A stretch of 64,000 nucleotides of DNA, from contig NC_071347.1 of NCBI RefSeq assembly GCF_027744825.2, positions 21,519,001 through 21,583,000 on the forward strand. The letters run 5' to 3'. This DNA comes from Synchiropus splendidus (Eukaryota; Chordata; Actinopteri; Syngnathiformes; Callionymidae). The position numbers and the translations under genes are program-made. Shown here piece by piece: positions 35,520 to 47,890 of the stretch (position 1 is its first letter; every line of letters starts with the position of its first letter). The notes beneath the pieces were generated by a model. The model was not told where the DNA came from. It was given only the letters and a program-made list of their open reading frames with translations, and did not search any database.

Positions 35520-35899
35520 TCTGGAGATCAGGACACTGTTTCATGAAGCCTCATCGTTTTCATCGAGTTTGAACATGCGCTGAACAGTCTGATACCAAGA
35601 GTAAAGCACACGTCTGTCACACTTTATATGAAGGTCTCATTGATAATTCATTATATTATATATATATTATATATCATTAATATAATAACCTTAACATATA
35701 TGGTTAAGGTTTCCTGGTTTTTCTAACTAGATAAACTGAAGTCCACAACTTTATCAACCTTGTCAAAAGTTACCAAACATGACATCACTGTAGACAATGA
35801 AACATGGTGCGACATGCTTCAGCTGTCTCTTCAGCACGGAGCATTAAAGTCATGTGAGTATGCGCACGAGCTCCATGCCTTGTTGTTGGGTTCCAGAGT

Positions 35900-36450
35900 A
35901 GCGAACATCTGACTCCCTCCACCTCTCTAGCTCCTCTTGTTTGCTATGCACCTTCCAGCCCCCCAGTCACTTCCGCTCCCCGATATTGCGAGTGGCCGTT
36001 TATCTCTCTGTGAAATCGCCAAAGCTTGTTTTCGATCCCTGGAGTCATGAACGTTCATTACGTGCTGCCGTCCGAGGGCTTGTGCGGGACTTAATTTGGA
36101 GCCATCATCGCAGGAAACAATTGATTCCATTCCCTCAAAATTGTTTTTGGGTGTGATCAAGGACAGTGGGAAAGCAAATTACCAGGGCCTGTTCTATATA
36201 TCTCCGATATTAAATTGGCTGGAGGCACTTAAGGAGGCCCCGAACGGTTCGTCTTTATTATCGCGCCTGTTTTCTCCCCCTTCACAGACGACTGGAGCAG
36301 TGGACGGGGGAGAGCGTCTGGTTACTGCTCTTCCCCGACGTGCTCCAAACCACGATGGCTTTGGAAAGCACTTCCTGAGCAGCACATTCAGTTCTGCCAT
36401 GAAACCTCTGCAAGAGCATGAGCTCACCGCTGCGTGTAAAGACCCGTCAA
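35900..36450. promoter_or_regulatory. Candidate conserved non-coding block
   Basis: Unique block with homeodomain-like TAATTTGG, CAATTGATT and AAATTAC cores separated by GC-balanced text. It is open in both directions with no domain (for example 36096-36455 plus, 36194-36427 minus). It looks like a developmental enhancer by composition only. Confidence 0.3.
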
Positions 36451-39049
36451 GCTAAAATTGGTGACTTCTACGTGCGAAAAGTTATTGTTGACACATGTGA
36501 GGTGATGGTGGAACCACAGGGAGTGATGGATGTTGTTACGACACATTTGTTTTCTGGACTCTGTGACTCTCTGCTGGAAAAGGTGTCTGGCTAGATGCTG
36601 CCGGGCTCTGGACCAGCTGAGGTCACGTCTCGAAGCCTTCAGGTCGTGGATCGGAAGCTTGTTCATTGAACTTGTTCGGTGGAACATTGACTTGGATGAC
36701 TCAATTACATCCAAGTCAATGTTCCACCGAGGTTCCACCAAGTCAAAGTTACACCAGGATTTGAACGTAAAAGCCCATCATGAGTCAAAATTCCAGGGAT
36801 GTTTTGATTCTCGTGTGAGCGATTGAACCAGCAGGCGTGACATCTAACCTTAGACCTCTGTGAGGAGTGAGTTTTCAGTGATCATATACGACCTTGGCAA
36901 CCAGACTGAAGGTGACCCTCAGTGAATGACTTCCATTGAGAACTGACTCAGCTTCCACCCCTCTGTTCCACTGAAAGTTTCTCTGTGCTCAGTGAGTTTG
37001 CTCCCATCCGGCCCCACGTCCCAGAAACACCCCCATGCCCTGCCTTCCCTGAAACACTATGTGCGGACTTTGACTCGCGTTTACGTTGGAACGAGCTCTC
37101 AGATGAAGGAGAATCTCACTTGATACTTGACACCATGGACAGCAGGTGACGCATGAGTGAAACATGAGTCGGACTGACCAAGTAACCTTTTTCTTGTGCT
37201 ATTAATAGCCTCACTGTCGACTATCAGGCGACATGTCGGCCCTGGTGGATGCATGCAGTGCATTGAAAATCGAGTTATGAGTAGTTCTCCTCTGTGACGA
37301 GAGGTGGCGCCGTGAGCTCTTCAGTTCTTCCGGTTCCTATGACCTTAGAGCAGGAGCAATGGAAGCTGGCAGGTAGCAAGGAGCCGTTTCAGGTTGAACT
37401 GTGTAGACTGCGAGATGAACTAGTTTTACTTCAGAGGTCCACAACCAGCGAGTGATGGTTCAACGCCGTCACAATCATGGAGCTGTCATCGTCCTCAACA
37501 TGCCTACATTGCCAGGTTTTGGGATTAAACTCACAAAGATTAAAGATGTGGAGTATCTGAAGTGCAGAGTCGCACTTTTGATCACTGTCCTGAGCCTCGA
37601 CTAGCTTAGCAACCATGCTTACGGTTGCTAACGTGGCGCTAAATGTCGTCTCCTAAAACCAACAAACCACGTCTTCTTATCTTCTTGTGGGAACCAACAA
37701 TAAAAACGACCTGAGTGAAGGAAGTTGAAGATCACCGTCGTTGGCGAGTTCCAAAACACAGCTGATATCAACGCATCAACGCAGACATCAGCTCAGACCG
37801 AGGAACACACTCCATTGTATAGGAGGTTATTAGACAGTGACTAGTCTTCGAGTCGCTTTAATTCTGCTGCACAGCTGAAGCTCGCGCACGTCACCCAGTC
37901 TGCTCATAGTCCAGATACTTGGCTACATGCTAGCTTAGGCCAGCTACTACCCACATTATCCATGCCATGTAGTCCGACTGAGAGAAACTCAAAGCTGTTT
38001 ACATGCATTTTAAAAGTCCAAACTTACGGTTTGTTGTCCTACGAGACGTTATCCTGCACACTTCTAGGGAAAAAAATTGGACGAAGGCATGTGGTGGGAC
38101 CGTCACAGACGCTACGCTTCTGTGATTTGGACTGATGCTCCACGTACATGCGACGAGCCCAGAGAGCGGAACATAACAAAATTATCTTCCAGGATGTGTG
38201 TTTGCGTCTGAATGAAAACACAGCTCCCTCCCAGAGGCTCTGCGAGGAGACGGAACACAGCAAAAGTGGAGGGCGGTTTGAATAAAGAAAGGATTATTTT
38301 GAAGCTTTTTTGTCTGGACTGTTGATGTGGAAATACAGGAAGGAAGCAATTTGATGCTGTTTTGTGTCCATTCTGAGACGACGGTATTTTCATAGAACAC
38401 ACTTTTGTAATAGGCAGAGCTTTGTCATCGTCCTTTTCACACTGACACGATCAATATTTCAGAGGAAGCAAAGCAAAGAGGAGGAATGAAAATAACATTC
38501 TAATAGAGGCTAAAAGAAAAGGCTTGTGTACAAGAAAACCACCAATAATACAATGAAGTGAGAGGACAGAAATAGTGTTGTGTTTTTGTCCATCATGTTC
38601 ATGCACAAGGAGCAGGTTTCCTTCACATTAGTCACCAACAGAGGAGTTTCTTTCAATAAATATAAACTAAATCTTGGTAATCTTGGGCCTGTTCTCCTGC
38701 TGAGGTCTGGAGAGAAGCTCGGAATTAAAGCCCTCTAGTGTTGGAAGCTCCTGTTTTTCCATTTCCAGTCTGTCCCCGTCCCAAACCCTAATAACTACCA
38801 GAATGTTTGATCTCAATCGTTCAAAGATGTTCGCATGTAAAAGCGTTTGTTTCCACGAATCTGTGTTTCTGCCCCAGTCCGACTTCAAGGAACTGATATT
38901 AACTGAATCAGAATTGACAACCAAATATATTAGACTCACTCGGCGATTGTTTCCTTCAGCATTCACCTTCATCTGGAGTCAATCCACAGAGAATCCATCC
39001 ATATAGTTTCATCTGCTCCGGTCCATTGTATGGTCACCAGAGGGTGGGG
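36451..39049. other. Intergenic DNA
   Basis: Apart from the hairpin at 36676-36730 nothing is supported. Open frames at 38039-38402 and 38667-38972 show no domain. Confidence 0.5.
36676..36730. repeat. Perfect 23-bp inverted repeat, 9-nt loop
   Basis: The left arm 36676-36698 begins TCGGTGGAACATTGACTT and its exact reverse complement occupies 36708-36730. The loop is ACTCAATTA. The pairing stops abruptly at both ends. Confidence 0.92.
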
Positions 39050-39445
39050 ACACCAGAGGGGTCAGCTCTCCAGCAGGCCCCTGGTCTCCTTCCCTCACTG
39101 ACGCTGCAGACCTATTTCAGCTGACTTCTCTTGCAGGAGCAGAGTTTCTTCTCCGAGTCTCTCCTGGATGACTGAGCTTCAGTCCAGACCCTCGCTGTAG
39201 AAACTCTTGTATCTGTGTTCTTTCAGTCGACTGAGAGTAGAAATGCAGTGCTGAATAAAGATCTTTGGCTCAGCTCTTTCCTCACCACTGGAATCCATCT
39301 GTTTACATCACAGTCCTTCCTTCCATCACTCGTGAGCAAGACCTCAAGATGCTCAATCTCCTCCACTGAGGAAGGATCTCCAACATAAACAGAACATTCC
39401 ACCCTTTTCCCACTGAGAAATATGGTCTTGAACTTCAGCCACTGA
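39050..39445 (-). mobile_element. Decayed LINE reverse-transcriptase tail
   Basis: The minus-strand translation contains EVLLTSDGR and RKELSQRS, degenerate forms of the KYLGVLFTSDGR and KRELS motifs common in fish non-LTR retrotransposons. The plus strand has TTCTCCGAGTCTCTCCTGGA, also typical. Stops and gaps throughout. Confidence 0.65.
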
Positions 39446-39735
39446 AGAACAAAAAAAATAAGAAGCAAACTAGCTTAATAATAAACACATAATCAAGTCA
39501 TAATATAAACCTCTAATCATTTAATGCAGATAAATTGTGAACTAAAAACTTGATTTCAAGCCACATGGTTCCACCTGTCAAACAAAAACGATCAATTTAA
39601 AAACATTTTACATAAAATTTAAAATGATTTTCCAGATTGAGTATGTTTTATGTGGATTACATAAAACAATAAAACATGAGGACCCGTTCCTTAATTCTCA
39701 ATCCTCAAATGAACAAAACAAAAACATCCAGATTC

Positions 39736-40120
39736 TTTGTTAGCAACTTAAACTCACAATTTTTTTGAATAAGCTTGTTTGAGCCTCTTCAGTGCAAGCT
39801 AGCAACAATGCTAAAAACAAAACTATCCTCACAGATTTGCTGATGAATTGTTTGCCATGTTCATATGCAATACATAGCTTCATGAAAACTGTGATATTGA
39901 CATTCTAAACACCTGTGTGTCGCTTTGTTAGCGACTTAAACTTTTTTTTTTTAATAACTCACAAAAAGAGCTTGTTTGATCCTCTTCACTGCAAGCTAGC
40001 AACAATGCTAAGATGCTAAAAACAAAACTATCCTCACAGATTTGCTGATGAATTGTTTGCCATGTTCAATAGATCGCTTCATGAAAACTGTGACATTAAC
40101 ATTATGAACACCTGGGTGTG
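39736..40120. repeat. Tandem duplication of a ~188-bp unit
   Basis: GTTAGCAACTTAAACT at 39739 recurs as GTTAGCGACTTAAACT at 39927. Both copies then share GCAAGCTAGCAACAATGCTA, ATCCTCACAGATTTGCTGAT and GAATTGTTTGCCATGTTC. Confidence 0.9.
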
Positions 40121-43000
40121 CTGTATGCGTCTGTCAGGTCCATATTCAGTCCCCTGCTGTAGCAACATCTGTAATGATTCGCGTGAATTAGGCAACAGAT
40201 TTTGCCGCCAGCACTCATGGTCCATCAGTCCCTGAAAGTGGATGGATTATTTCTCATCGTCAGTATCGTCACGGCTGAGGAGGATTAGTGGAATCCAAGG
40301 CTCAGTCAGCGTGAGGAGCCGATGTTTGTCAAGTCGATGAGCAGGAGTGAAAGGTCATGATGCCGCGTTCATTTGACCATATTCATCAGTGAACTGCTGA
40401 CCAATGTCACATCAATAAAAGCTCACAATTCGGTTTCACGCTTTATCGGCCGAGGTTTGACGTTCAGCAAGTTGATTCTTGAAGCACAAGTACTCCAGTT
40501 ATATTTAGTTCATCTGTTAGTTCAACGTTCGGCTTAATTTTGTCAAGTCATCGTCTCGTCTAGTCACAGTCAAGTCAAGTCACTGTCTTGTCAAGTCATC
40601 ATTTCGTCTAGTGTCGGTCAATTCATCATCACATCTTCTAACAACTCATAACCTTGACAGACCTCATGACATGTGAAGCTCGGTCGTCCATCCGACACTC
40701 AGAGTTGAGCTCCAGAATGTGGTTTTGAAACTGCATCATGGTGGGTTCCAAACTCAGTCTCCACGGTAACGTCCAGTGGCTGACTTTCATTCAGTCTCTG
40801 TTGATGCCAACTCATATCTTTATCTAAACATTTACATCCATAACTTAATAATTCCACGACCCATATAGTATCTGAAACACTCACTGTACGCTGTACTCTA
40901 CTGTTCACTGTACTCAACGTCACTGGACCTGAACACATCGTCCCTGATCCCGTGGCGTCCAGTCAGTTTGGTGACTTTATGACTTGACGTGTCAAACCTG
41001 GTTCACGCAAAAATACCGTTAAGTTCGCTTAGAACTGTGACAAAACCAAATCCACTGCCATCAAATATTGTTTTAAATAAAGACACTGTCATGACTTGCT
41101 ACACATCTTCCCTCTTCATCTTGTATTATATATATGTATATATATATATATATATATGATATTGTGCTTTGGTTTTCCTTCGTGAAAGACCAGCAGATGC
41201 TCAAATGACGCCACCCTTGGCTTCAACAGAGACCCACTTTTTAGAGTTTATTTTATAATTCTGCTCTAATCCTGAATTCACTTCCTCCAGTGTGATGTGA
41301 CTAGCGCCCTGACGTGGGTCTCGTCGCCATGTCTTCATCACCTTTCAATCATTCCTGTGTTTCTCCTCGGAATACATCACCGCGTGTGTGAAAACGTTTG
41401 GACGGTACTGTAATTGTTGTTATGGTTGTGGCCGCAGCTGAAAGGCGTTTATTCGACAGCAACCCTGGAGTCACTCGCAGGCTGCTGTGGAAAAACATCT
41501 GGACAGGCTGGCCCTTGTTGACAGAGACGTCTGGGTTCCAGTCCAAGCTCTGGGCTTCTGGAGATCTCACCAAGGGCTTCGGCTGATAAGAGGTCTGTTT
41601 TAAAGAGGGTGGTGTGATCTGTGCAGCCTGGCCTCGCTATCTCAGACATAGGCCGTTGGCTTGACCCGAGGATCTTGAGCCTGGTTTCGTGAACGGTTCA
41701 TGAGAGCTGTCCAGACCCTGAGGGCAGCTAAGCTGCTCTGCAACACTTAGGTAGATATATTTAATTGCATATAACACTGAGAAAGACAACAAGTCATGTT
41801 TGAGCTACATGAGAGGAAAAGTATTTTCCAATTTTGTTATTGCAAAAAATCTTTGTTGACAAAAAAAACCCATCAGTGAATGGGATTTTCTCTCCTCCGC
41901 AGAATGCACGATTGCCCAAACAGGAAGTAACGGAATGCCACCCAGGAACAGGAAGTAGATATGCATGGCCCCCGCCCATCTTGCAAGGAGAGAAAATGAC
42001 ATCCAAGGTATTTTGTTTGGTTTGGTTGAAAAGTTGTTGTGTTTTGTGGTTCCTCCTGTTCCTCCAGCAACATCACCTTCACCTTCACCTTGACTGTTGA
42101 TAGAAATCCCTCCTGTATTGTGAGAACATCATTGAAAATGCCGAAAAGTCGGTGGTCCAGACCCGTCACCTCCATGACAGTTTACTGGAGCCGTGGATGA
42201 AAGCATCTGCTGGATGACATGTGAACCTGCTGGGCCCAGTTTGGACCAACATCAGTGGAGATCCCTTGAGATGGCGAGACGTTGTCGATGTTTTCCAAAG
42301 CAACTGATGATGTCACCACTCAGACCAGCACAGCCTCTGGATGCCTCCTGAGGTCCGTTCCAAGTCGTGCGTGGATGAAATAAGACTCATATGTTGAGCA
42401 GATGGAGTGAAAGAACATCCAGTCTTTAGGTGACGATTTGTCTAAAAAAGGAAAGAAAAGCACTCGGCAGATCCCCGACTGCGGAGCTTTATCCAGGGGT
42501 GCCTTTCCTGAAATTCCTCACCACGGACTCCCACCTCTGTTTGAAGACACCTAATCAGTGTGATATACTGTGGAGGTACGAGTGGAGTGCTGCGCCTCCT
42601 GTTTGATGTCGGGTGATGCGCCAGTCTGGAAGTAACTCTGGCGCCTCCAATGTCTGAGGTGTTTGGTGTCGCCCGTCATGTGACTCTTATCCCGTCATCT
42701 CCTTCCCCGTCAGAATGTGAGGAAAGCTCTGGAATGAGGGGAGTCACTTCGACTCACCGGAACACTGCACGCATGAACACATGAAGGATTCATATCACCA
42801 GTCACCAGACAGTAGACCACTAGACAAATGTAGTTACCTTCATACCAGCTATGAAGAATATTCACCTGCATCCATCCATTCAGTCCCTGGCACTGTCGTC
42901 AGTTTGCTTTTCACCATCTACTCAATATGACTAGTTCTTTCTTGGGCCTGTTGAGTACTCATGTGGCCCAGGGGCCAAATCTGGCCCATCAAGTCTGTTT
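40121..43000. other. Intergenic DNA
   Basis: No supported gene. Includes TCAAGTCA-rich degenerate repeats at 40530-40625 and an (AT)n microsatellite at 41126-41158. Confidence 0.5.
41126..41158. repeat. (AT)n microsatellite
   Basis: Dinucleotide AT run with one G interruption. Confidence 0.95.
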
Positions 43001-43560
43001 ATGTGGCCCATAATGTGCTGTGTCACTGTACACTGTCATGGCAGTCTCAGGAGTCAGACCCAGGAGACCCAGAGTAGTTTACTTATAATACAATTAAAAC
43101 ACAAAGACCAACAGAAACAAGGAAACCAAGGACGTCAACACCAAAACGCGGAGCGAGGAGAACAAACAGGGGAAGGGAAAAATGTGAAACAGAAAAAAGG
43201 CGAATGGAAATAACTACGAAACAAAAACAAAAACAAAACACCCCTACGCTAGCTAAGTAGCGAGAGGTGATAAACAGAAGACAGAGCGAGTGGAACATAC
43301 TTAGGAGGCAGCGGAAGAAAGTCAAGCACACACAGAATTTGGCACGAGAGAAAGAAGTTTCGAAGGAGTTACCGTTGGGACGCGAAACAACCATCTGGCG
43401 ACAGTCTGGATTGGATGATAGCTGCCACGGCGTCTCTCAGGAACCTGGAGGGAAAACAGGAAATGAAGAACACCCACAAGAAAACAGGAAGTAACGAAAA
43501 TAAAAGCACACGGAACAAACAAACACAACGTACACAAGCGAACCAGACTGTTACCCCAGA
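43001..43560 (-). repeat. Strand-skewed interspersed repeat, probable retroelement remnant
   Basis: Strongly purine-rich on plus and pyrimidine-rich on minus. The minus strand ends near TATAAGTAAACTACTCTGGG, resembling the AATAAA-containing 3' ends of a common teleost repeat family whose bodies are rich in TTGTTTCCTGTTT-like text. No protein domain is readable. Confidence 0.35.
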
Positions 43561-43889
43561 CTTGAGAGATGTATTTTCTCAGCCCAGACTTTGTTTGAAA
43601 GCTCCACAGAATTCATATTGTTGGCTCAAACTTTGGTTCATTTGTTCATCTTGATATAGTGGCTCATGAAGACAGTGGTGTGTAAGTGGTCAGGCGTGGT
43701 CATTGACAGACAGTTTTCAAGCAACAGTCTGGGAAAACCTCCAAAATACTGATGCAGATGGAAGGGAAGTCAAGGCAGATGAGAGTGTGGCTCTGTGTTT
43801 GATGAAAAGAATGAAGAGAGACTGACATCACATCGTGTTTAGACACTCGCTCAATAAATGAAAACATGGTGGGACTGGTGTCTTCAATC

Positions 43890-44512
43890 AGTGAATCTTA
43901 ACCATAGGGCCATGGTTGGGCCACGAACGCCCCCTAGAGAGCCGCTAAAAGTTTTTTTGTTTCACAGCTCTGGGCTGTGAGATGAGGTGGGACGCTCAGT
44001 TTTAATACATTAGCCACGTATGGTGGCAGCAGCGTGTCACTGCATTGACTGCAAATTTGTGATAGTTACCAACTATGGAGAAGTTCTTGAAAAGAAAAAA
44101 TGATAAAGAAAGGGAACAGTAAAAACTGTTCATGAATATACTTTCATTTCTACTTTACCTATATCTTCTTGAGAGTTCAAACAAAATATATTACTTTTTA
44201 TTTTATGATATTTAGACATGGTTTTATAATATTTGTTTTATTCAGAACAGTTTTCTTTTCTTTTTTTCTTTGGTAAATGTGATGAATATGACTTGCGCAC
44301 TTGGTTGGACTTTTCGATGACCAATAAATATCTTTGCAATGATCACATGCTTTCATGTCATTTCACAAGGTTTTGGTTTGTTTACATGTGAGTAGATTAA
44401 ATATGGTTATTGATCACAAATGAAATCAAGAGTAATAAACCAGTTCTAGTACTTAAATGGGCAAAGGTTCTGGGAAAGGTGGCCCCAAGATCAAAAAGGC
44501 TCAGAACCCCTG
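43890..44512 (+). mobile_element. Deleted hAT element with transposase N-terminal stub
   Basis: The left end CAGTGAATCTTAACCATAGG and the right end, on the minus strand CAGGGGTTCTGAGCC, are hAT-type ends about 623 bp apart. Inside, 44075-44122 encodes MEKFLKRKNDKEREQ and a stop. This resembles the MDKFL-type start of hAT/SCAND3-like transposases, so the element looks like an internal-deletion derivative of an autonomous hAT. Confidence 0.65.
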
Positions 44513-44639
44513 GTTTAAATCCTGGGTTGGACCCCCTCGACCTACAGGCATATTCAGGTGGTCATAATGTTATGGGCGTCTGTAAGTGACGACTGGAATG
44601 GGGTGAAAGGCTGGACGTGAGTGTTGGGCAGTTCATATC

Positions 44640-44830
44640 AGCTGTCGGTGGAGTCCAGAGCTCTATTTTCGTTCGCCCTTCAACACAGTGAACCGAGGAA
44701 TTGAATTTACATCGTCCTTTCCGTGTTCCCGGAGGGCAAACGGCTCATTTGCATTCTGTCGGGATTCATTGGAGGCTGTTTAGGGGTCAATTTACAGGAT
44801 AGAAACTGAAGTGATCTGACTCAGCTGGAG
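44640..44830. promoter_or_regulatory. Candidate conserved non-coding block with POU octamer
   Basis: Unique text containing ATTTGCAT at 44747-44754, a perfect POU octamer, surrounded by dense motif-like sequence. Inferred only. Confidence 0.25.
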
Positions 44831-45189
44831 GTGTGGGCTTCTGGAGGGCTGTCACTCTGTGGTGGTCCAGGTTGAGTTGAAAGCATCATGGAGGAAATAT
44901 GGTGACAGTTTTATTGAAGAGCAGGTCAGACATCAGAGCACGTGTTGCCCTGGGTGAGTCAGAAACAGATGAAAGAAGGTGATGCGGAGACTCAGAAGAT
45001 GGAGGTTTTTACGTGGTGTTTGCAGCCTGATGTTCGCCGTGAATCAGTCACAGCAGACAGAAGCTTCTCCCAGCCGCCGGCACGAAGGTCCAGATCAAGT
45101 TGGAGGCCTCCTGAAGAGGGACGCGCTCGTGCTCCCTCCCTGCTCGCTGGACAAGTTTTATGCAACACTTTTTAATTTCATTTAATGAC

Positions 45190-45420
45190 ACAAACCTCAT
45201 ATTTTCATCTCCCGGTTTAATCTGCTGACGTCAGCAACTCTTATCTCATCGCCGCCGCGGTTTGCTGTTGCTAGGAATAAATCACCCGAGTGTAATTTCA
45301 CCGCCTCGTAAACTCCGAGCCGCTTTTTTTTAATTGACAACTTCTCGCCCCTGGAGGACAGTGATGAGGTCTGGTCGGAAACAAAAGTTCACCTGAAAGG
45401 TCGGGTGAGCTGAGCCCAGA
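45190..45420. promoter_or_regulatory. Candidate regulatory block with CRE palindrome
   Basis: GCTGACGTCAGC at 45224-45235 is a 12-bp palindrome with the full CRE TGACGTCA. About 30 bp on is GTTGCTAGGAATAA, half of an RFX site. The block is CpG-richer than its surroundings. Confidence 0.3.
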
Positions 45421-45559
45421 TGAGCTCACACGCGCCGATACTTTTCACCAATAAGTCACGAAATCTGCCAAACTGAGATTCGTTTTTTTCTGTGTGACTG
45501 ACTCTGAGATTAAACATTATCGCTCAGTGGTGGTTCATTTTAAATGGTCTTTACACCAT

Positions 45560-45985
45560 CGGTCAATGTTCTTATGCTTGTCGCAGGTCGAGGGGGCAGC
45601 AGCAGAAGTAAAGACGCCTCCACAGAACCCTGTTCTTCTGTAGGAATACCGAGGTGCTTACTTCTTAACCGAGGGAAACTCTCTCCACTTGTCTGCCCCG
45701 GACCTCCTCCCTGTTGCCAGTGAAGAGGTGTCCATGAGACGTCCCCCACTCAACAAGCTCTACTATGAGTCTCTCCTGGATGACTAAGCTCCTGTCTCCA
45801 AGAGAGAGTCAGACACCCTGGTGAGTCCATGATCACAGCTGAGCATGGAAATCCAGTCTTTTGGCTCAGCTCTGACAGACCACTCAGGGCCAATGCAAAC
45901 CAAGGTACTTGAACTTATCCACCTGGGGATGGAGCTTGTCTCTGGACAGAACATTTCTCACTGAGAATCATTGTCTCGTACTCAG
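45560..45985 (-). mobile_element. Decayed LINE 3' region
   Basis: The minus-strand translation has LGIPTEEQGSVEASLLLLLP then PRPATS, corresponding to the terminal LGxPxEELEEV...LLRLLPPRP motif of the fish LINE family. GAGTCTCTCCTGGATGACTA follows on the plus strand. Confidence 0.65.
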
Positions 45986-47109
45986 AGCTTTTTTTTTTTA
46001 TATAATCTTTGCAGCATTTTTTTGAAATGACCTATTTATTTTTAATCATGTTTGAGTCTCAATATTCATGTTTCAGTTTCCGCAACAAAATCCCAGCTGG
46101 ATATTCAGTGAGAAGAGATCTGTCTGGTCAGGATGGATCACCTCCGGGTCCTGTCTCCTGCACATGTTCCTGGTTAGCATTTTTTGGCACTTGCACAGGA
46201 AGCTGACAAAAAAATGGAATAATGAAGCCAAAAATTCCTGCGAAGAAATGCTCCGGAAAAGCACAGCAGGTGGCGGCATCAATACTTGTCTCCAGTAGTG
46301 AGACATGTTGAGCGCGGCTCTGGTCTGGGATCCACACTGGTGCTGCTCCAGCAGGGTCAGCGCCTCCTGGTCCACGTGGTGAGACCGACCAACCGTTAGA
46401 GTCACTTGACTTCCAGTCAACGCCTAAATATTCAGTAGATACCAGCGATTTGACGTCTGTTGCAAAGATTCCGAGGAGAAAACTGCTTTTTTTTGTTTTG
46501 TTTGCCTCATCAGCATGATTGACAGCCAGCGCTCGGGTCCCCCCAGAGAACCCGGAGACGTCAATGTGAGCTCGGCTTTGCTGCTGGAGGGTTTTCAGGA
46601 AAAAACAACCTCATCTGTGGATTCAGGATCAGTGACCTTTTCCTCCTCAGAGAAGGGAAGCTTGTTTTGCTCTCCACTGCATCTTAACCATGAAAGTGCT
46701 CTGAAAAATTAACATCTGCAGCTGTGAACAAGAATTAAAGCGGCAACACCAGCAAACAAAAACACTTTTAACTGCTAAAGAATCTCTCTGTTTCCGAAGG
46801 AAACACGCAATTTATATTCTTTTTATCACTGTTTATTGAACGGGAATAAAGCTCCATGCAGGTTAATCCAATTTGTTTAAGATTAACTGTCATAGTTTTT
46901 CACATTTCTTCTTCCTCCTTTCATGAACTTTATTCATAAAGAGTCCATCAAGTCTTCAATGTGATTTAAATTGGAATCGTTAAAACTATGCTAGGATGAT
47001 AATCTGTTCTAATTTTATATCTGTTCCAACCCTTTATTTCTATTAAATTATATATATATAAAATCAAACAATGGACCCGCACATAGATTTAAACAAAAAA
47101 TATTGTTTA
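45986..47109. other. Intergenic DNA
   Basis: Short open frames only. A CTCF-like CAGCAGGTGGCGGC occurs at about 46264. Otherwise nothing is seen. Confidence 0.5.
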
Positions 47110-47350
47110 TTTTGCATCAATAAATCACGATGGTGGCTATATTCAAGTTTTTATATCACCTTAAACTAAAGCTCTTTTAATGTCTTGAAAATATTTTTTA
47201 TAAGAATTTCAATTGTATAATATTAAATAAAATTAAATTGTTTTTTGTTGTAATTAATTAATGCTTTATTCGTTGTTTTATTTATTTATTTCTATTTTAT
47301 TTTAGTTTTTTTATGTCCTTTCCTCCGAGTATATGGGAAACCCTGGACAG
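47110..47350 (+). repeat. Dispersed repeat, copy 2
   Basis: Second copy of the family seen at 8043-8420, sharing CTCTTTTAATGTCT, AAGAATTTCAA and GGAAACCCTGGACA in order. Confidence 0.5.
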
Positions 47351-47459
47351 CAGACATGCAGACCACCAAACAACGTGACAATAGCAACCATATATTTATG
47401 TCAGTTTCAGCTTGTGATTGATCTAACTTAACAGTTTCCAAGCCTTGGTTTTGAAAAGG

Positions 47460-47890
47460 CTCTTTGTGGAGCTAATTGTTCTCTGCATCTAAATAAATAT
47501 TAGATCCGACGTTCATTTGATTATGAGCATATGAGCGTCGGGAGATGAACGGCAGCAATATTCCCGCCGAGCGTTTGATGGTTGGATATAAATGGATTTG
47601 ATAGCGGAGGTCTTTTGTGTTCTCATCCCGAGATCCGATTAGAATCGGGGGCTGATGGGTTTGGAATCCATTTTGGCTCAGGATGTGGCAACATTTAGGA
47701 AGTTTACGTAGCGATATCCTCTTCCACAAATTGTCCGGGAATTGTTTGCACCGACCCCAGAAAGGATGGCCTCTGAAGTGTCTACGTCGAGGTGAGAAGA
47801 GGGGCAGAGATGAGTCGGGGGTCAGTGCCGACAACCGGGACAGGAACGATGGAAATCTGAGTGGCTTCAATTTCAAACCGTGATGCGACA
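47460..47890. promoter_or_regulatory. Candidate conserved non-coding block
   Basis: Unique block open over most of its length on both strands (minus frame 47472-47969) with no domain. It contains GATTATGAGCATATGAG and AGATCCGATTAGAATCGG-like text. It reads like a long non-coding conserved element rather than an exon. Not tested. Confidence 0.3.

Noticed and set aside
36676..36730. Hairpin as a microRNA precursor
   Set aside because: The stem is perfect and only 23 bp; animal precursors normally have longer stems with bulges. Kept as a repeat.
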